From assembly GCF_049366555.1 (NCBI RefSeq), contig NZ_JBMMGT010000008.1:1-64000 (forward strand): a DNA stretch of 64,000 nt, read 5' to 3'. The notes below the pieces were generated by a model that worked only from the letters and a program-made list of their open reading frames with translations, had not been told where the DNA came from and did not search any database. The DNA comes from Avibacterium volantium_A (GTDB lineage Bacteria; Pseudomonadota; Gammaproteobacteria; Enterobacterales; Pasteurellaceae). Position 1 is the first letter of the stretch, and every line of letters starts with the position of its first letter. Positions 1 to 9,223 of the stretch are shown one piece after another. Position numbers and translations under genes: made by a program.

Positions 1-11
1 AATCTTTAAAT

Positions 12-36
12 AAAAAGCGGAATATTCCGCTTTTTT
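12..36. terminator. Palindromic terminator at window start
   Basis: A perfect inverted repeat centred on AATATT, with a GCGGAA/TTCCGC core flanked by an A-run on the left and a T-run on the right. It can terminate transcription in either direction and would end the minus-strand phage remnant that follows. Confidence 0.75.
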
Positions 37-38
37 GC

Positions 39-527
39 TTAACTTAATTGAAAATCCTCCGGATATTGCCTGCGCTTTAACTCGCTTTCGTACGCTGTTT
101 TACAGTGATTTTTATCAAAAAATAAACTATTTACAAAACTGTACCAAAATCGCCAACGGGCTTTTGGCTTATCTGCAAGCACGGCTCCGCGGTAGCAACG
201 GCTGGAAAAGGTTTCATCAGCCGCGCCACCTGTTAAAGCGTTGCAAAGTTGGTCGATGGCAATCAACACGTGATAGCCCCAACGTTTAAATTTATTTTTT
301 TGTGCATTTTTATGCTCCTCGTAGGTTTGTGACCAGCCAATTGACCAATCATAATCAAGTGGATTTGCTTCCGCCTCTAATAGCACTTTGTGCATATAGG
401 CGTTTTCAAACATTTTTTCTTTTAGGGTTTTGCAGGCGTTCCAAACCGCTTTAAACTTGTCAAAATCTAGCGACTCGGCAGTGTTATCCGCACAAATGAG
501 CGTGAAAATGCGTGGTTCGTAGTTATC
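39..527 (-). pseudogene. Phage-associated protein remnant (5'-truncated)
   Basis: An ATG at 413 gives a 124-residue product, but the same frame stays open upstream to 527 with no usable start codon. The extension reads as real protein (around YEPRIFTLICADN), so the gene looks 5'-truncated or frameshifted. The C-terminal half carries the motif ALTGGAADETFSSR followed by a Trp/Arg-rich stretch and FDKNHCKTAYESE. This pattern occurs in a small protein common in Pasteurellaceae and enterobacterial prophages, whose function I do not know. It lies downstream of a broken tail-fibre gene on the same strand. Prophage origin is well supported; function is unknown. Confidence 0.6.
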
Positions 528-529
528 TT

Positions 530-1080
530 ACTGAGGTATGCTTTAAGTGCAATCCACCCCAAAATTGTCCACTTTACTTCTAGGCACGGGATTTCAATAT
601 GTCCTGTGCTAAAGATATAATTACCACATACAATATTTCCTGTTTTACTGACTTTATTGTCATTAACCCAGCTATGATAAGTCAGCGTTTCATTTTTGCT
701 AACTTGCGGAAATACTAAATAACGTTGCTTACCACTTGCACTTTGCCACTGCCACTGGTTAATTCGGGTTTAAAACTATCAGGGCAGTTGGCGTAAGTCA
801 CAAAGCGATTTTGGTTATCAAAAATCCCCATCTCCCTAATCCAAAATCCGCCCACATTTTCAGGAATGGTTAGCTCAAAAATAAGCTGTTTATTATTGCG
901 TGGATCAACAGAGATAGCACTAATATTGGCACGATGCACTTCGCGCACCAAGCTTGCATTACGACTATTTGGTGTACCCACTGCTATTTGAGTAATTGGC
1001 AGCGGTTGTTTGCGAGCAATGGCACTGGCAATCATTTGTGTGCCGTAATCAGTTAAAACCGAGTAATATTGTTTCGCCAT
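530..1080 (-). pseudogene. Phage tail-collar fibre protein, N-terminal part, frameshifted
   Basis: ATG at 1080 follows an AAGGA ribosome site and opens a 121-residue frame (to 715) starting MAKQYYSVLTDYGTQMIA. This is the N-terminal domain typical of phage tail-collar fibre proteins (DUF3751 type), which attaches the fibre to the baseplate. The frame stops at TAG right after SNVI. Restoring one T in the T-run near 713-716 would continue it as ILVFPQVSKNETLTYHSW through about 540, so a single-base homopolymer deletion is the likely lesion. Further decay occurs near 530, where the coding signal moves into the frame of the 39-527 remnant. No other phage genes remain, so this is a relic beside gltA. 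Confidence 0.7.
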
Positions 1081-1132
1081 AAAAATTCCTTGTTGGGATT
1101 AACGAGAATAAAAGATCACGAACCAGAAATTT

Positions 1133-1161
1133 TTGCACAAATTTGCACAGTGAATTGCACA
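1133..1161. repeat. Three TTGCACA direct repeats
   Basis: TTGCACA occurs at 1133, 1143 and 1155, with start-to-start spacings of 10 and 12 bases, in the gap between the phage remnant and the gltA terminator. About one helical turn apart, they could be a protein-binding site or part of an old phage attachment region. No function is demonstrated. The rest of 1081-1234 shows nothing recognisable. Confidence 0.4.
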
Positions 1162-1234
1162 GAAATCTTGGGTGAAATTTATGGCTACATATAACAGGTT
1201 GGCGTGTATAACGTGTACAAATTAAGAAAAGAGA

Positions 1235-1270
1235 TAAAAAAAGACCGCACTTTAAGTGCGTTCTTTTTTT
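1235..1270. terminator. Terminator downstream of gltA, built on an uptake signal
   Basis: An A-run, then CGCACTT/AAGTGCG, then a T-run. It lies just past the gltA stop codon on the minus strand and could also serve transcription from the left. It contains one complete uptake signal (ACCGCACTT). Confidence 0.75.
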
Positions 1271-1277
1271 ATAGATT

Positions 1278-2567
1278 TTATTCCTTACCCTCTAGTGGCG
1301 TAAATGGGCGTTCTGTGTGGCCTGTGTAAAGCTGGCGTGGGCGGACGATTTTCATATTGCCCGGTTTGAACATTTCTTTCCAGTGGGCGATCCAGCCAAC
1401 GGTTCTTGCCAATGCGAAGATGACAGTGAACATTGACGTTGGAATGCCAATGGCTTTGAGAATGATGCCTGAATAGAAATCGACATTCGGATAAAGTTTG
1501 TGATCAATAAAGTATTGATCGCTTAATGCGATACGCTCTAGTTCCATTGCCACGTCGAATAATGGGTTATCAATATTCAACTCTTTTAGCACTTCGTGGC
1601 AGGTTTGACGCATTACTTTGGCACGTGGGTCGTAGTTTTTGTAAACACGGTGTCCAAAGCCCATTAAACGGAATGGATCGTTTTTATCTTTGGCACGCGC
1701 AATGTATTCTGGAATGCGGTCAATAGTGCCAATTTCTTCGAGCATATTAATGCAAGCTTCATTTGCACCACCGTGTGCAGGCCCCCAAAGTGAGGCGATA
1801 CCTGCGGCAATACAAGCGAATGGGTTTGCGCCAGAGGAGGCGGCTGTTCGCACCGTTGAGGTTGAAGCATTTTGTTCGTGATCGGCGTGTAGAATAAAAA
1901 TGCGATCCATTGCTCGTTCTAACACAGGGTTGACTTCATAAGGCTCGCAAGGGGTGGCGAACATCATATGTAAGAAATTACCCGAATAAGAAAGTTTATT
2001 CAGTGGGAACATAAAAGGTTGCCCAATGGAATATTTGTAGCACATTGCTGCAAGGGTTGGCATTTTCGCTAATAAGCGAATGGCGGTGATTTCACGATGT
2101 TCAATATCGTTAATATCTAAAGAATCGTGATAGAACGCTGCTAATGCACCGCTTACTCCACACATAATCGCCATTGGGTGTGAATCTCGGCGGAATCCGT
2201 GGAAGAAGCGGGAAATTTGTTCGTGAACAAGGGTGTGCTTGCGTACTAATTGGCGGAAGGCTTTGTATTCTTCGGCACTTGGGCGCTCGCCAAATAATAA
2301 TAAGTGTGCCACTTCTAAATAATCGGCATTTTTTGCCAAATCAGCAATAGGATAACCACGGTGGAGAAGAATGCCCTTGTCGCCATCAATATAGGTGATT
2401 TCGGAAACACAAGAGGCGGTGGACATAAAACCAGGGTCAAAGGTAAAAAGTTTATTTTTGACTAGGGATTGAACATCAATGACATCATAGCCGAGTGAAC
2501 CTTTACGCATTGGGAGTTCAAGTTCACGTCCATCATTTAGCGTTAGTTTTGCGTTGAGTTCTGTCAT
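1278..2567 (-). CDS. gltA: Citrate synthase, type II hexameric
   Basis: Condenses acetyl-CoA and oxaloacetate to citrate, the entry step of the TCA cycle, in the cytoplasm. The 429-residue length matches the Gram-negative NADH-regulated type. The citrate synthase signature around GFGHRVYKNYDPRAKVM (near residue 312) and the active-site segment HADHEQNAST (near 230) are intact. ATG at 2567 follows an AGAGGAAG ribosome site. It is divergent from sucA across a 336-bp spacer. The 5' leader contains a long match to the GcvB small RNA pairing region (2593-2607), so translational repression by GcvB is predicted. Confidence 0.97.
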   Translation of the reverse strand: MTELNAKLTLNDGRELELPMRKGSLGYDVIDVQSLVKNKLFTFDPGFMSTASCVSEITYIDGDKGILLHRGYPIADLAKNADYLEVAHLLLFGERPSAEEYKAFRQLVRKHTLVHEQISRFFHGFRRDSHPMAIMCGVSGALAAFYHDSLDINDIEHREITAIRLLAKMPTLAAMCYKYSIGQPFMFPLNKLSYSGNFLHMMFATPCEPYEVNPVLERAMDRIFILHADHEQNASTSTVRTAASSGANPFACIAAGIASLWGPAHGGANEACINMLEEIGTIDRIPEYIARAKDKNDPFRLMGFGHRVYKNYDPRAKVMRQTCHEVLKELNIDNPLFDVAMELERIALSDQYFIDHKLYPNVDFYSGIILKAIGIPTSMFTVIFALARTVGWIAHWKEMFKPGNMKIVRPRQLYTGHTERPFTPLEGKE

Positions 2568-2903
2568 AGGTCTTCCTCTTTCGTTGGAGTTGATAATGTT
2601 GTGTTTGTTGAATTATTATACTTTCTAATGAATTTTCACTATAACCTGTTATGGAGTACCTGTCTTTAATATTTACAAAAAAATTTTGTTAAGGAAATGT
2701 TATTTTTTCAAAAATGAGAGGCAGATCAAAAAATCAGAAAAATGTTAATGTTTTGTTAATTGAATTAGTTGCTAATTGTGGGAATTTGATTTTAAATTAT
2801 TCGACTAACACTGAAAGAAAAATCAGTGCGTGTTTCTGATTAAATCCTATGTATAATAAACCTAATGAATTTTTATGTTGTAAATTCTACCCAACCAAGC
2901 TAG
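2568..2903. other. Divergent gltA/sucA regulatory spacer
   Basis: A 336-bp AT-rich spacer with no convincing ORF. Besides the GcvB site, a consensus TATAAT at 2852-2857 is a plausible sucA -10 box, but its -35 is weak. Such spacers often bind ArcA or CRP; I could not identify a clean site for either. Confidence 0.5.
2593..2607 (-). promoter_or_regulatory. Predicted GcvB pairing site in gltA leader
   Basis: In the gltA mRNA this reads CAAACACAACAT followed by UAU. It pairs with the G/U-rich R1 region of the GcvB RNA encoded at 38372-38541: 12 contiguous Watson-Crick pairs, extending to 15 with one G-U wobble. The site lies 26-40 nt upstream of the ATG, close to the ribosome site. It matches the AACACAACAT seed reported, as I recall, for Pasteurella GcvB. 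The complementarity is seen directly; regulation is inferred. Confidence 0.7.
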
Positions 2904-2912
2904 GTGGTATTA

Positions 2913-5708
2913 ATGAAACAAACGAGCCCAATTAGTGAATGGTTAGCTTCAAGCGCTTTAAATGGAGCAAACCAATCTTACATTGAAGAACTATATGAAA
3001 GTTATCTTCAAGATCCCCATTCTGTCGATGAAAGCTGGCAACAAATTTTCGATAAATTGCCAAAACACACTGCTGTAGAGCAAGCTCATTCCCCAGTTCG
3101 TCAATATTTTAAACGTTTGGCGCGAGATACTGGCGTGGACGGCACAACCGTGATTGATCCGAAAGTGAGCGGACGGCTGGTAAAAGTATTGCAATGGGTC
3201 AATGCGCACCGTAATAGGGGGCACTTGCACGCGGATCTTGATCCATTAAAAATTTGGCAGCGTATGGATTCGCCAACCTTAGATTATAAATTCTATGGTT
3301 TTACTGATGATGATCTTGATGAAGAATTTGATATTAGCGGTTATGTGTATGACAAAGATCGCATTAGCTTGCGTGAGCTTTCTTCCTCATTAAAATCAAC
3401 CTACTGCGGCACTATTGGCCTTGAGTTTATGCACGTTAATGATCTTGAGGCGCGTACTTGGTTACAGAAAAAGTTAGAAAATTGGTTAAATCAACCTTTA
3501 TTTAGCAAACAAGAACAGCTTAAATTCCTTGAAGAACTCACCGCAGCAGACGGCTTAGAACGCTATCTTGGCGCAAAATTCCCAGGGGCAAAACGTTTTT
3601 CTCTTGAAGGCAGTGATGCGTTTATCCTGCTAATGAAAGAAATTATCCGTCAAGGGGCAAAAAACGGCATTAAAGAAATTGTAATGGGAATGGCACACCG
3701 TGGGCGATTAAACCTATTAGTCAATGTGTTAGGGAAAAAACCAGCAGAATTATTTGATGAATTTGCAGGAAAACATCACGGAAACGGAACGGGTGATGTG
3801 AAATATCACCAAGGTTTTTCTTCTGATTTTATGACCGATGATGGCCTAGTGCATTTAGCACTCGCATTTAACCCTTCTCACTTAGAAATTGTAAACCCAG
3901 TGGTGCTAGGTTCCGTGCGTGCTAGACAAACCCGCATTAACGATGTAGAACGCTCACAAGTGTTGCCGATTACCGTACACGGTGATTCCGCAGTAGCAGG
4001 GCAGGGCGTGGTGCAAGAAACCCTGAATATGTCGGCGACCCGTGGTTATTCTGTGGGCGGCACAATTCGTATTGTGATCAACAACCAAATTGGTTTCACC
4101 ACCTCAAATCCGCACGATACCCGCTCTACGGAATATTGTACCGACATTGCGAAAATGATCGAAGCGCCAGTTATTCACGTTAATGGTGATGATCCTGAAG
4201 CCGTGGCTTATGCGGCACAAATGGCGGTGGAGTTTAGAACCAAATTCAAGCGTGATATTTTTATTGATCTAGTATCTTATCGCCGCCACGGACACAATGA
4301 AGCGGACGAACCTTCCGTTACTCAGCCGTTAATGTATGATCGCATTAAACGCCACCCAACCCCACGCAAAGTGTACGCCGATCGCTTAATCGCAGACAAT
4401 GTGATTGATGAGGCTTACAGCCTAGAATTAATGAATAAGTATCGCGATGCCTTAGACAACGGTGATTGCGTTGTGCCAGAATGGCGTGAGCGTGATGTGG
4501 AAGCCTCGGATTGGATGAAATTCCTTAGCCAAGAATGGTCAGATTACGAGGGCAGCTTCGATGAAGAACGCTTTACCGCGCTTGCCTTAAAGGTGTGTGA
4601 ATATCCAGAAAATCACCCACTTCATTCGCGCGTGAAAAAAATCTATGATGATCGCCGCCTAATGGCAAAAGGCGAAAAACCATTTGATTGGGGAATGGCA
4701 GAAACAATGGCTTACGCCACCTTGTTGGACGAAGGCTATAACGTTCGCTTATCTGGTGAAGATGCAGGACGTGGCACATTCTTCCATCGTCATTCTGTTT
4801 TACATAGCCAAAAAGATGCCACAATTTACACCCCACTTACCCATTTGCATAATCAGCAAGGGCATTTTGAAGTGTGGGATTCCGTGCTTTCAGAAGAAGC
4901 GGTGCTGGCTTATGAATATGGCTATGCCACAGCGACACCAAAAACGCTCACCATTTGGGAAGCACAATTCGGTGATTTCGCCAATGTAGCACAAGTGGTG
5001 ATTGACCAATTTATCAGCTCGGGCGAACAAAAATGGGGCAGAATGTGTGGTTTAGTGATGCTATTACCACACGGTTATGAAGGGCAAGGACCAGAGCATT
5101 CATCTGCCCGTTTAGAGCGTTATTTACAGCTTTGTGCGCAACAAAATATGCAAGTTTGCGTGCCTTCAACGCCAGCGCAGATTTACCATTTATTACGCCG
5201 CCAAATGTTGCGTAAAGTGCGCCGTCCATTGATTGTGATTACACCAAAATCCTTACTGCGCCACCCACTTGCGGTATCCAGCAAAGAAGAGTTGGTAAAC
5301 GGCACTTATCAAAACGTGATTGGCGAAATTGACAAGCTCGATCCAAAACAAGTGAAACGTGTGGTAATGTGTTCGGGCAAAGTGTATTACGATTTATTGG
5401 AACAACGCCGCAAAAATAACCAAACCGATGTAGCGATTGTGCGCGTGGAACAGCTTTATCCTTATCCGCACGAAGAAATGAAAGCAGCGCTTGCCCCTTA
5501 TGAACAGGTTACTGATTATGTATGGTGTCAAGAAGAACCACAAAACCAAGGCGCGTGGTATTGTAGCCAACATAACTTTGTGAGTTCATTGCCAGAACAC
5601 GGCAAACTGCGTTATGTGGGCAGACCAGCTTCAGCATCGCCAGCGGTGGGCTATATGTCTTTACATAATGAACAGCAACGCGCCTTAGTGAATGAGGCTT
5701 TAGAATAA
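2913..5708 (+). CDS. sucA: 2-oxoglutarate dehydrogenase E1 component
   Basis: Thiamine-diphosphate-dependent decarboxylase of the 2-oxoglutarate dehydrogenase complex; it transfers the succinyl group to the SucB lipoyl domain. I chose ATG at 2913 over the in-frame GTG at 2904 because AGGTGG sits 5-6 bases before it, giving 931 residues against about 933 in E. coli. The N-terminal SucB-binding helix (SYIEELYESYLQDP) is present. The ThDP region has HGDSAVAGQG and NNQIGFTT near residues 350-400, and the C-terminal transketolase-like domain is complete. It is followed by sucB after 87 bases, consistent with a sucAB operon. Confidence 0.97.
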   Translation: MKQTSPISEWLASSALNGANQSYIEELYESYLQDPHSVDESWQQIFDKLPKHTAVEQAHSPVRQYFKRLARDTGVDGTTVIDPKVSGRLVKVLQWVNAHRNRGHLHADLDPLKIWQRMDSPTLDYKFYGFTDDDLDEEFDISGYVYDKDRISLRELSSSLKSTYCGTIGLEFMHVNDLEARTWLQKKLENWLNQPLFSKQEQLKFLEELTAADGLERYLGAKFPGAKRFSLEGSDAFILLMKEIIRQGAKNGIKEIVMGMAHRGRLNLLVNVLGKKPAELFDEFAGKHHGNGTGDVKYHQGFSSDFMTDDGLVHLALAFNPSHLEIVNPVVLGSVRARQTRINDVERSQVLPITVHGDSAVAGQGVVQETLNMSATRGYSVGGTIRIVINNQIGFTTSNPHDTRSTEYCTDIAKMIEAPVIHVNGDDPEAVAYAAQMAVEFRTKFKRDIFIDLVSYRRHGHNEADEPSVTQPLMYDRIKRHPTPRKVYADRLIADNVIDEAYSLELMNKYRDALDNGDCVVPEWRERDVEASDWMKFLSQEWSDYEGSFDEERFTALALKVCEYPENHPLHSRVKKIYDDRRLMAKGEKPFDWGMAETMAYATLLDEGYNVRLSGEDAGRGTFFHRHSVLHSQKDATIYTPLTHLHNQQGHFEVWDSVLSEEAVLAYEYGYATATPKTLTIWEAQFGDFANVAQVVIDQFISSGEQKWGRMCGLVMLLPHGYEGQGPEHSSARLERYLQLCAQQNMQVCVPSTPAQIYHLLRRQMLRKVRRPLIVITPKSLLRHPLAVSSKEELVNGTYQNVIGEIDKLDPKQVKRVVMCSGKVYYDLLEQRRKNNQTDVAIVRVEQLYPYPHEEMKAALAPYEQVTDYVWCQEEPQNQGAWYCSQHNFVSSLPEHGKLRYVGRPASASPAVGYMSLHNEQQRALVNEALE

Positions 5709-5717
5709 TTTGTAAGC

Positions 5718-5753
5718 AAAAAGTGCGGCCAAAAATCACCGCACTTTTGTACA
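5718..5753 (+). terminator. Uptake-signal hairpin between sucA and sucB
   Basis: AAAAAGTGCGG and CCGCACTTTT form an inverted pair with a 10-base loop and a four-base T tail. The left arm is one base off the uptake consensus (GGC for GGT). Inside the sucAB transcript it probably acts as a weak attenuator or RNA-stability element rather than a full terminator. Confidence 0.5.
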
Positions 5754-5795
5754 ACCGAATGCAAATAAAACGCAAACAAAAGAAGGAACAGAAAA

Positions 5796-7025
5796 ATGAG
5801 CGATTTTGAGATTTTAACTCCCGTGCTACCTGAATCTGTGGCAGATGCAACGGTTGCCACTTGGCATAAAAAAGTGGGTGATGAAGTAAAACGTGATGAA
5901 GTTTTAGTCGAAATTGAAACTGACAAAGTCGTGCTTGAAGTGCCGGCGGTTGCTGATGGTGTGCTAGAAAGCATCATTGAGGCCGAGGGAGCAACGGTGA
6001 TTAGCAACCAAGTGTTAGGTAAAGTTTCCGCCTTAGCGGCGGCAGGCAATGCTACTAAAGAAAGTGTGCAAAAAGTAGAAAGCACGCCAGCAGATCGCCA
6101 TTTAGCCAACTTAACATCAGAACCGACTAACGCCGATGTGGTTAGCCCAGCGGCACGCCGTTTATTAGCAGAAAACGATCTTAAAGCAGAAGAAGTGCAA
6201 GGCACAGGCGTGGGCGGACGCATCACTCGTGAAGACATTGAACGCACTGTGGCACAAAAAGCTGCGCAGGCTCAATCTAAGTCTCAGCCACAAGCACCTG
6301 AAGCACCAGCATTAAATGTATCAGGGCGTGATGAAAAACGTGTGCCAATGACTCGTTTGCGTAAGCGCGTGGCAGAGCGTTTATTAGAAGCGAAAAACAG
6401 CACGGCAATGCTCACTACCTTCAACGAAGTGGATATGCAGCCAATTATGCAACTGCGCAAAAAATATGCAGAGAAATTTGAGAAATCTCACGACACTCGC
6501 TTAGGCTTTATGTCTTTCTACGTGAAAGCCGTGGTGGAAGCACTAAAACGCTATCCAGAAGTGAATGCGTCTATTGACGGTGATGACATTGTGTATCACA
6601 ACTATTTTGACATCAGCATTGCCGTTTCCACCCCACGCGGTTTGGTCACCCCAGTGTTACGCAACTGCGATAAGCTGAGTATGGCGGAAATTGAAAAGCA
6701 AATCAAAGTGTTAGCGGAAAAAGGTCGTGATGGTAAATTAACGGTGGAAGATCTCACGGGCGGAAACTTCACGATTACCAACGGCGGTGTGTTTGGATCA
6801 TTGATGTCCACACCAATCATCAACCCACCACAAAGTGCGATTTTAGGTATGCACGCCATTAAAGATCGTCCAGTGGCAGTGAACGGTGAAGTGGTGATTC
6901 GCCCAATGATGTATCTTGCCCTTTCTTACGATCACCGCTTAATTGACGGACGTGAAAGTGTGGGCTTCTTAGTCACCATTAAAGAAATGTTGGAAGATCC
7001 AACGCGTTTATTATTAGAAGTGTAG
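5796..7025 (+). CDS. sucB: Dihydrolipoyllysine succinyltransferase (E2 of 2-oxoglutarate dehydrogenase)
   Basis: Core of the 2-oxoglutarate dehydrogenase complex; moves the succinyl group from lipoyl-lysine to CoA. The 409-residue protein has one N-terminal lipoyl domain with the modified lysine in EIETDKVVLEVP (near residue 44). A peripheral-subunit-binding domain follows (SPAARRLLAENDL, near 112-148), then an Ala/Gln/Pro linker and the catalytic domain ending in SYDHRLIDGRE with the catalytic His and Asp. An AGAAGGAA ribosome site precedes the ATG. No E3 (lpd) gene is present here; it is usually supplied from the pyruvate dehydrogenase locus. Confidence 0.97.
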   Translation: MSDFEILTPVLPESVADATVATWHKKVGDEVKRDEVLVEIETDKVVLEVPAVADGVLESIIEAEGATVISNQVLGKVSALAAAGNATKESVQKVESTPADRHLANLTSEPTNADVVSPAARRLLAENDLKAEEVQGTGVGGRITREDIERTVAQKAAQAQSKSQPQAPEAPALNVSGRDEKRVPMTRLRKRVAERLLEAKNSTAMLTTFNEVDMQPIMQLRKKYAEKFEKSHDTRLGFMSFYVKAVVEALKRYPEVNASIDGDDIVYHNYFDISIAVSTPRGLVTPVLRNCDKLSMAEIEKQIKVLAEKGRDGKLTVEDLTGGNFTITNGGVFGSLMSTPIINPPQSAILGMHAIKDRPVAVNGEVVIRPMMYLALSYDHRLIDGRESVGFLVTIKEMLEDPTRLLLEV

Positions 7026-7036
7026 TCTTAACATAG

Positions 7037-7068
7037 GGCGATAAGGGATCTTATCGCCTTATTTTTAT
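7037..7068 (+). terminator. Terminator-like hairpin between sucB and sucC
   Basis: A 9-bp perfect stem, GGCGATAAG/CTTATCGCC, with a GGAT loop, followed by TTATTTTTATT. It could end the sucAB transcript or attenuate read-through into sucCD. Confidence 0.7.
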
Positions 7069-7125
7069 TCATTGATATGCGGATATGATGAAGCATATAG
7101 CGATAAAAAGGAGAAAGATAAATCT

Positions 7126-8292
7126 ATGAATTTACACGAATATCAAGCAAAACAACTTTTCGCCCAATACGGCTTGCCTGTCGGTGAGGGCTATGCGTGC
7201 GAAACCCTAGAACAAGGATTAGAAGCCATCAAAAAATTAGGTGGCTCAAAATGGGTGCTAAAATGCCAAGTTCACGCAGGCGGACGAGGCAAAGCAGGCG
7301 GCGTGCAAGTGGTTAGTTCAGAACAAGAAGTGCGGGCGTTTTTTGACAAATTTTTAGGCAAGCGTCTAGTTACCTTTCAAACCGATGCCAAAGGTCAGCC
7401 CATTAATCAAATTTATGTAACAGGTTGCGTGGCAGTTAAAAAAGAGCTGTATCTCAGCGCTATTGTGGATCGTAGCTCGCAACAAATTGTCTTTATGGTC
7501 TCCACAGAAGGTGGCGTGAATATTGAAGAAGTAGCGGAAAAAACACCGCACTTATTACACCGCACCAGCATTGATTTATTGGTTGGCGGAATGCCATATC
7601 AAGGCAGAGAATTGGCTTTCAAACTCGGCTTAGAGGGCAAACAAATCAAACAATTTACTGATCTATTTTGTCAGCTCAGCCGCTTATTTATTGAAAAAGA
7701 TCTGGCATTATTAGAAGTGAATCCATTGGTGATTTTGGACAATGGCGATCTCGATTGTCTTGATGCCAAAGTGGTGGTGGACAGCAATGCCTTATATCGC
7801 CACCCTGATTTGCTTGCAATGCGCGATCTGAGCCAAGAAGATCCTCGTGAAGCCCAAGCAGAAAAATGGAATCTCAACTATGTCGCCTTAGATGGCAACA
7901 TTGGTTGTATGGTTAATGGCGCAGGGCTGGCAATGGGAACAATGGATATTGTGAAATTATACGGCGGACAGCCAGCCAACTTCCTTGATGTGGGCGGTGG
8001 CGCAACCAAAGAACGTGTGGCAGAAGCCTTTAAAATTATCTTAACCGATCCTTCGGTGAAAGCCATTTTAGTCAATATTTTTGGAGGCATTGTACGCTGT
8101 GATCTCATCGCCGAAGGCATTATCGCTGCCAGCAAAGAAGTGGGCGTAAATGTGCCTGTGGTGGTGCGTTTAGAGGGGACAAATGCGGAATTAGGCCGCG
8201 CAATGCTGGCCGAAAGCGATACCAACATTATTTCAGCACAAAGTTTACAACAAGCGGCAAGCGAAGTCGTGAAAGCAGCAAAGGGAGAATAA
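7126..8292 (+). CDS. sucC: Succinyl-CoA synthetase beta subunit
   Basis: ADP/GDP-forming succinate-CoA ligase, beta chain; makes ATP or GTP from succinyl-CoA together with SucD. ATG at 7126 (MNLHEYQAKQLFAQYG) is chosen over upstream in-frame starts. It gives 388 residues, the E. coli length, and fits the conserved N-terminus. The ATP-grasp nucleotide-binding segment HAGGRGKAGGV is near residue 45, and the C-terminal ligase domain carries FGGIVRCDLIAEG. It ends 1 base before the sucD ATG, so the two are translationally coupled. Confidence 0.97.
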   Translation: MNLHEYQAKQLFAQYGLPVGEGYACETLEQGLEAIKKLGGSKWVLKCQVHAGGRGKAGGVQVVSSEQEVRAFFDKFLGKRLVTFQTDAKGQPINQIYVTGCVAVKKELYLSAIVDRSSQQIVFMVSTEGGVNIEEVAEKTPHLLHRTSIDLLVGGMPYQGRELAFKLGLEGKQIKQFTDLFCQLSRLFIEKDLALLEVNPLVILDNGDLDCLDAKVVVDSNALYRHPDLLAMRDLSQEDPREAQAEKWNLNYVALDGNIGCMVNGAGLAMGTMDIVKLYGGQPANFLDVGGGATKERVAEAFKIILTDPSVKAILVNIFGGIVRCDLIAEGIIAASKEVGVNVPVVVRLEGTNAELGRAMLAESDTNIISAQSLQQAASEVVKAAKGE

Positions 8293-8293
8293 A

Positions 8294-9166
8294 ATGTCAA
8301 TTTTAGTGAACAAAGACACCAAAGTGATTTGCCAAGGTTTCACTGGCGGACAAGGCACATTTCATTCAGAACAAGCCCTTGCTTATGGCACAAAATTAGT
8401 GGGCGGTGTTTCCCCAGGGAAAGGCGGCACAACCCATTTAGGCTTGCCAGTGTTTAACACCGTGCGCGAAGCCGTTGAACAAACTGGTGCCACAGCCACA
8501 GTGATTTACGTTCCGGCACCATTTTGTAAAGATGCCATTTTTGAAGCGATTAACGCAGGATTATCCTTAATCGTCTGCATCACCGAAGGCATTCCTACGT
8601 TGGATATGCTACAAGTGAAACAAAAACTGAATGAGACGGGCGTAGTGATGATCGGGCCAAACTGCCCCGGAATTATCACCCCTGAAGAATGCAAAATCGG
8701 CATAATGCCAGGTAATATTCATAAAAAAGGACGTATCGGCATTGTTTCTCGTTCAGGTACATTAACCTATGAAGCGGTTAAACAAACCACCGATGAGGGC
8801 TTTGGACAATCCACCTGCGTAGGCATTGGCGGCGATCCAATCCCTGGTTCAAGTTTTATTGATATTCTCAAACGCTTCCAACAAGATCCTGAAACAGAAG
8901 CCATCGTGATGATTGGCGAAATCGGCGGCAGTGCGGAAGAAGAAGCGGCAGAATTTATCTGTCATAATATCACCAAACCTGTGGTGGCTTATATTGCAGG
9001 CATCACCGCACCAAAGGGCAAACGAATGGGGCACGCAGGCGCGATTATTAGTGGCGGAAAAGGCACGGCAGATGAAAAAATCCAAGCCCTTCAACAAGCA
9101 GGCGTAACCACCGTAAAAAGCCTTGCAGAAATTGGGATGGCGTTAAGATCAATCTTGAAGCAATAG
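8294..9166 (+). CDS. sucD: Succinyl-CoA synthetase alpha subunit
   Basis: CoA-binding subunit of succinate-CoA ligase that carries the phosphohistidine intermediate. The 290-residue product has the N-terminal Rossmann CoA-binding domain (GFTGGQGTFHSEQ, near residue 15) and the active-site histidine in GHAGAIISGGKG (near 246). The ribosome site AGGGAGA lies in the end of sucC. It closes the TCA block; no strong terminator follows immediately, but a hairpin at 9272-9304 may stop read-through. Confidence 0.97.
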   Translation: MSILVNKDTKVICQGFTGGQGTFHSEQALAYGTKLVGGVSPGKGGTTHLGLPVFNTVREAVEQTGATATVIYVPAPFCKDAIFEAINAGLSLIVCITEGIPTLDMLQVKQKLNETGVVMIGPNCPGIITPEECKIGIMPGNIHKKGRIGIVSRSGTLTYEAVKQTTDEGFGQSTCVGIGGDPIPGSSFIDILKRFQQDPETEAIVMIGEIGGSAEEEAAEFICHNITKPVVAYIAGITAPKGKRMGHAGAIISGGKGTADEKIQALQQAGVTTVKSLAEIGMALRSILKQ

Positions 9167-9223
9167 GCCATTTTTAAAGTGCGGTCAGTTTTTTGTGATT
9201 TTTTATAACAATGAAAACGTAGA

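Noticed and set aside
5651..6247. A 198-residue minus-strand frame over sucB
   Set aside because: Antisense to the lipoyl domain and linker; rich in Ser/Thr/Ala as expected of a shadow frame.
7878..8300. A 140-residue minus-strand frame over sucC
   Set aside because: Shadow of the conserved C-terminal ligase domain.
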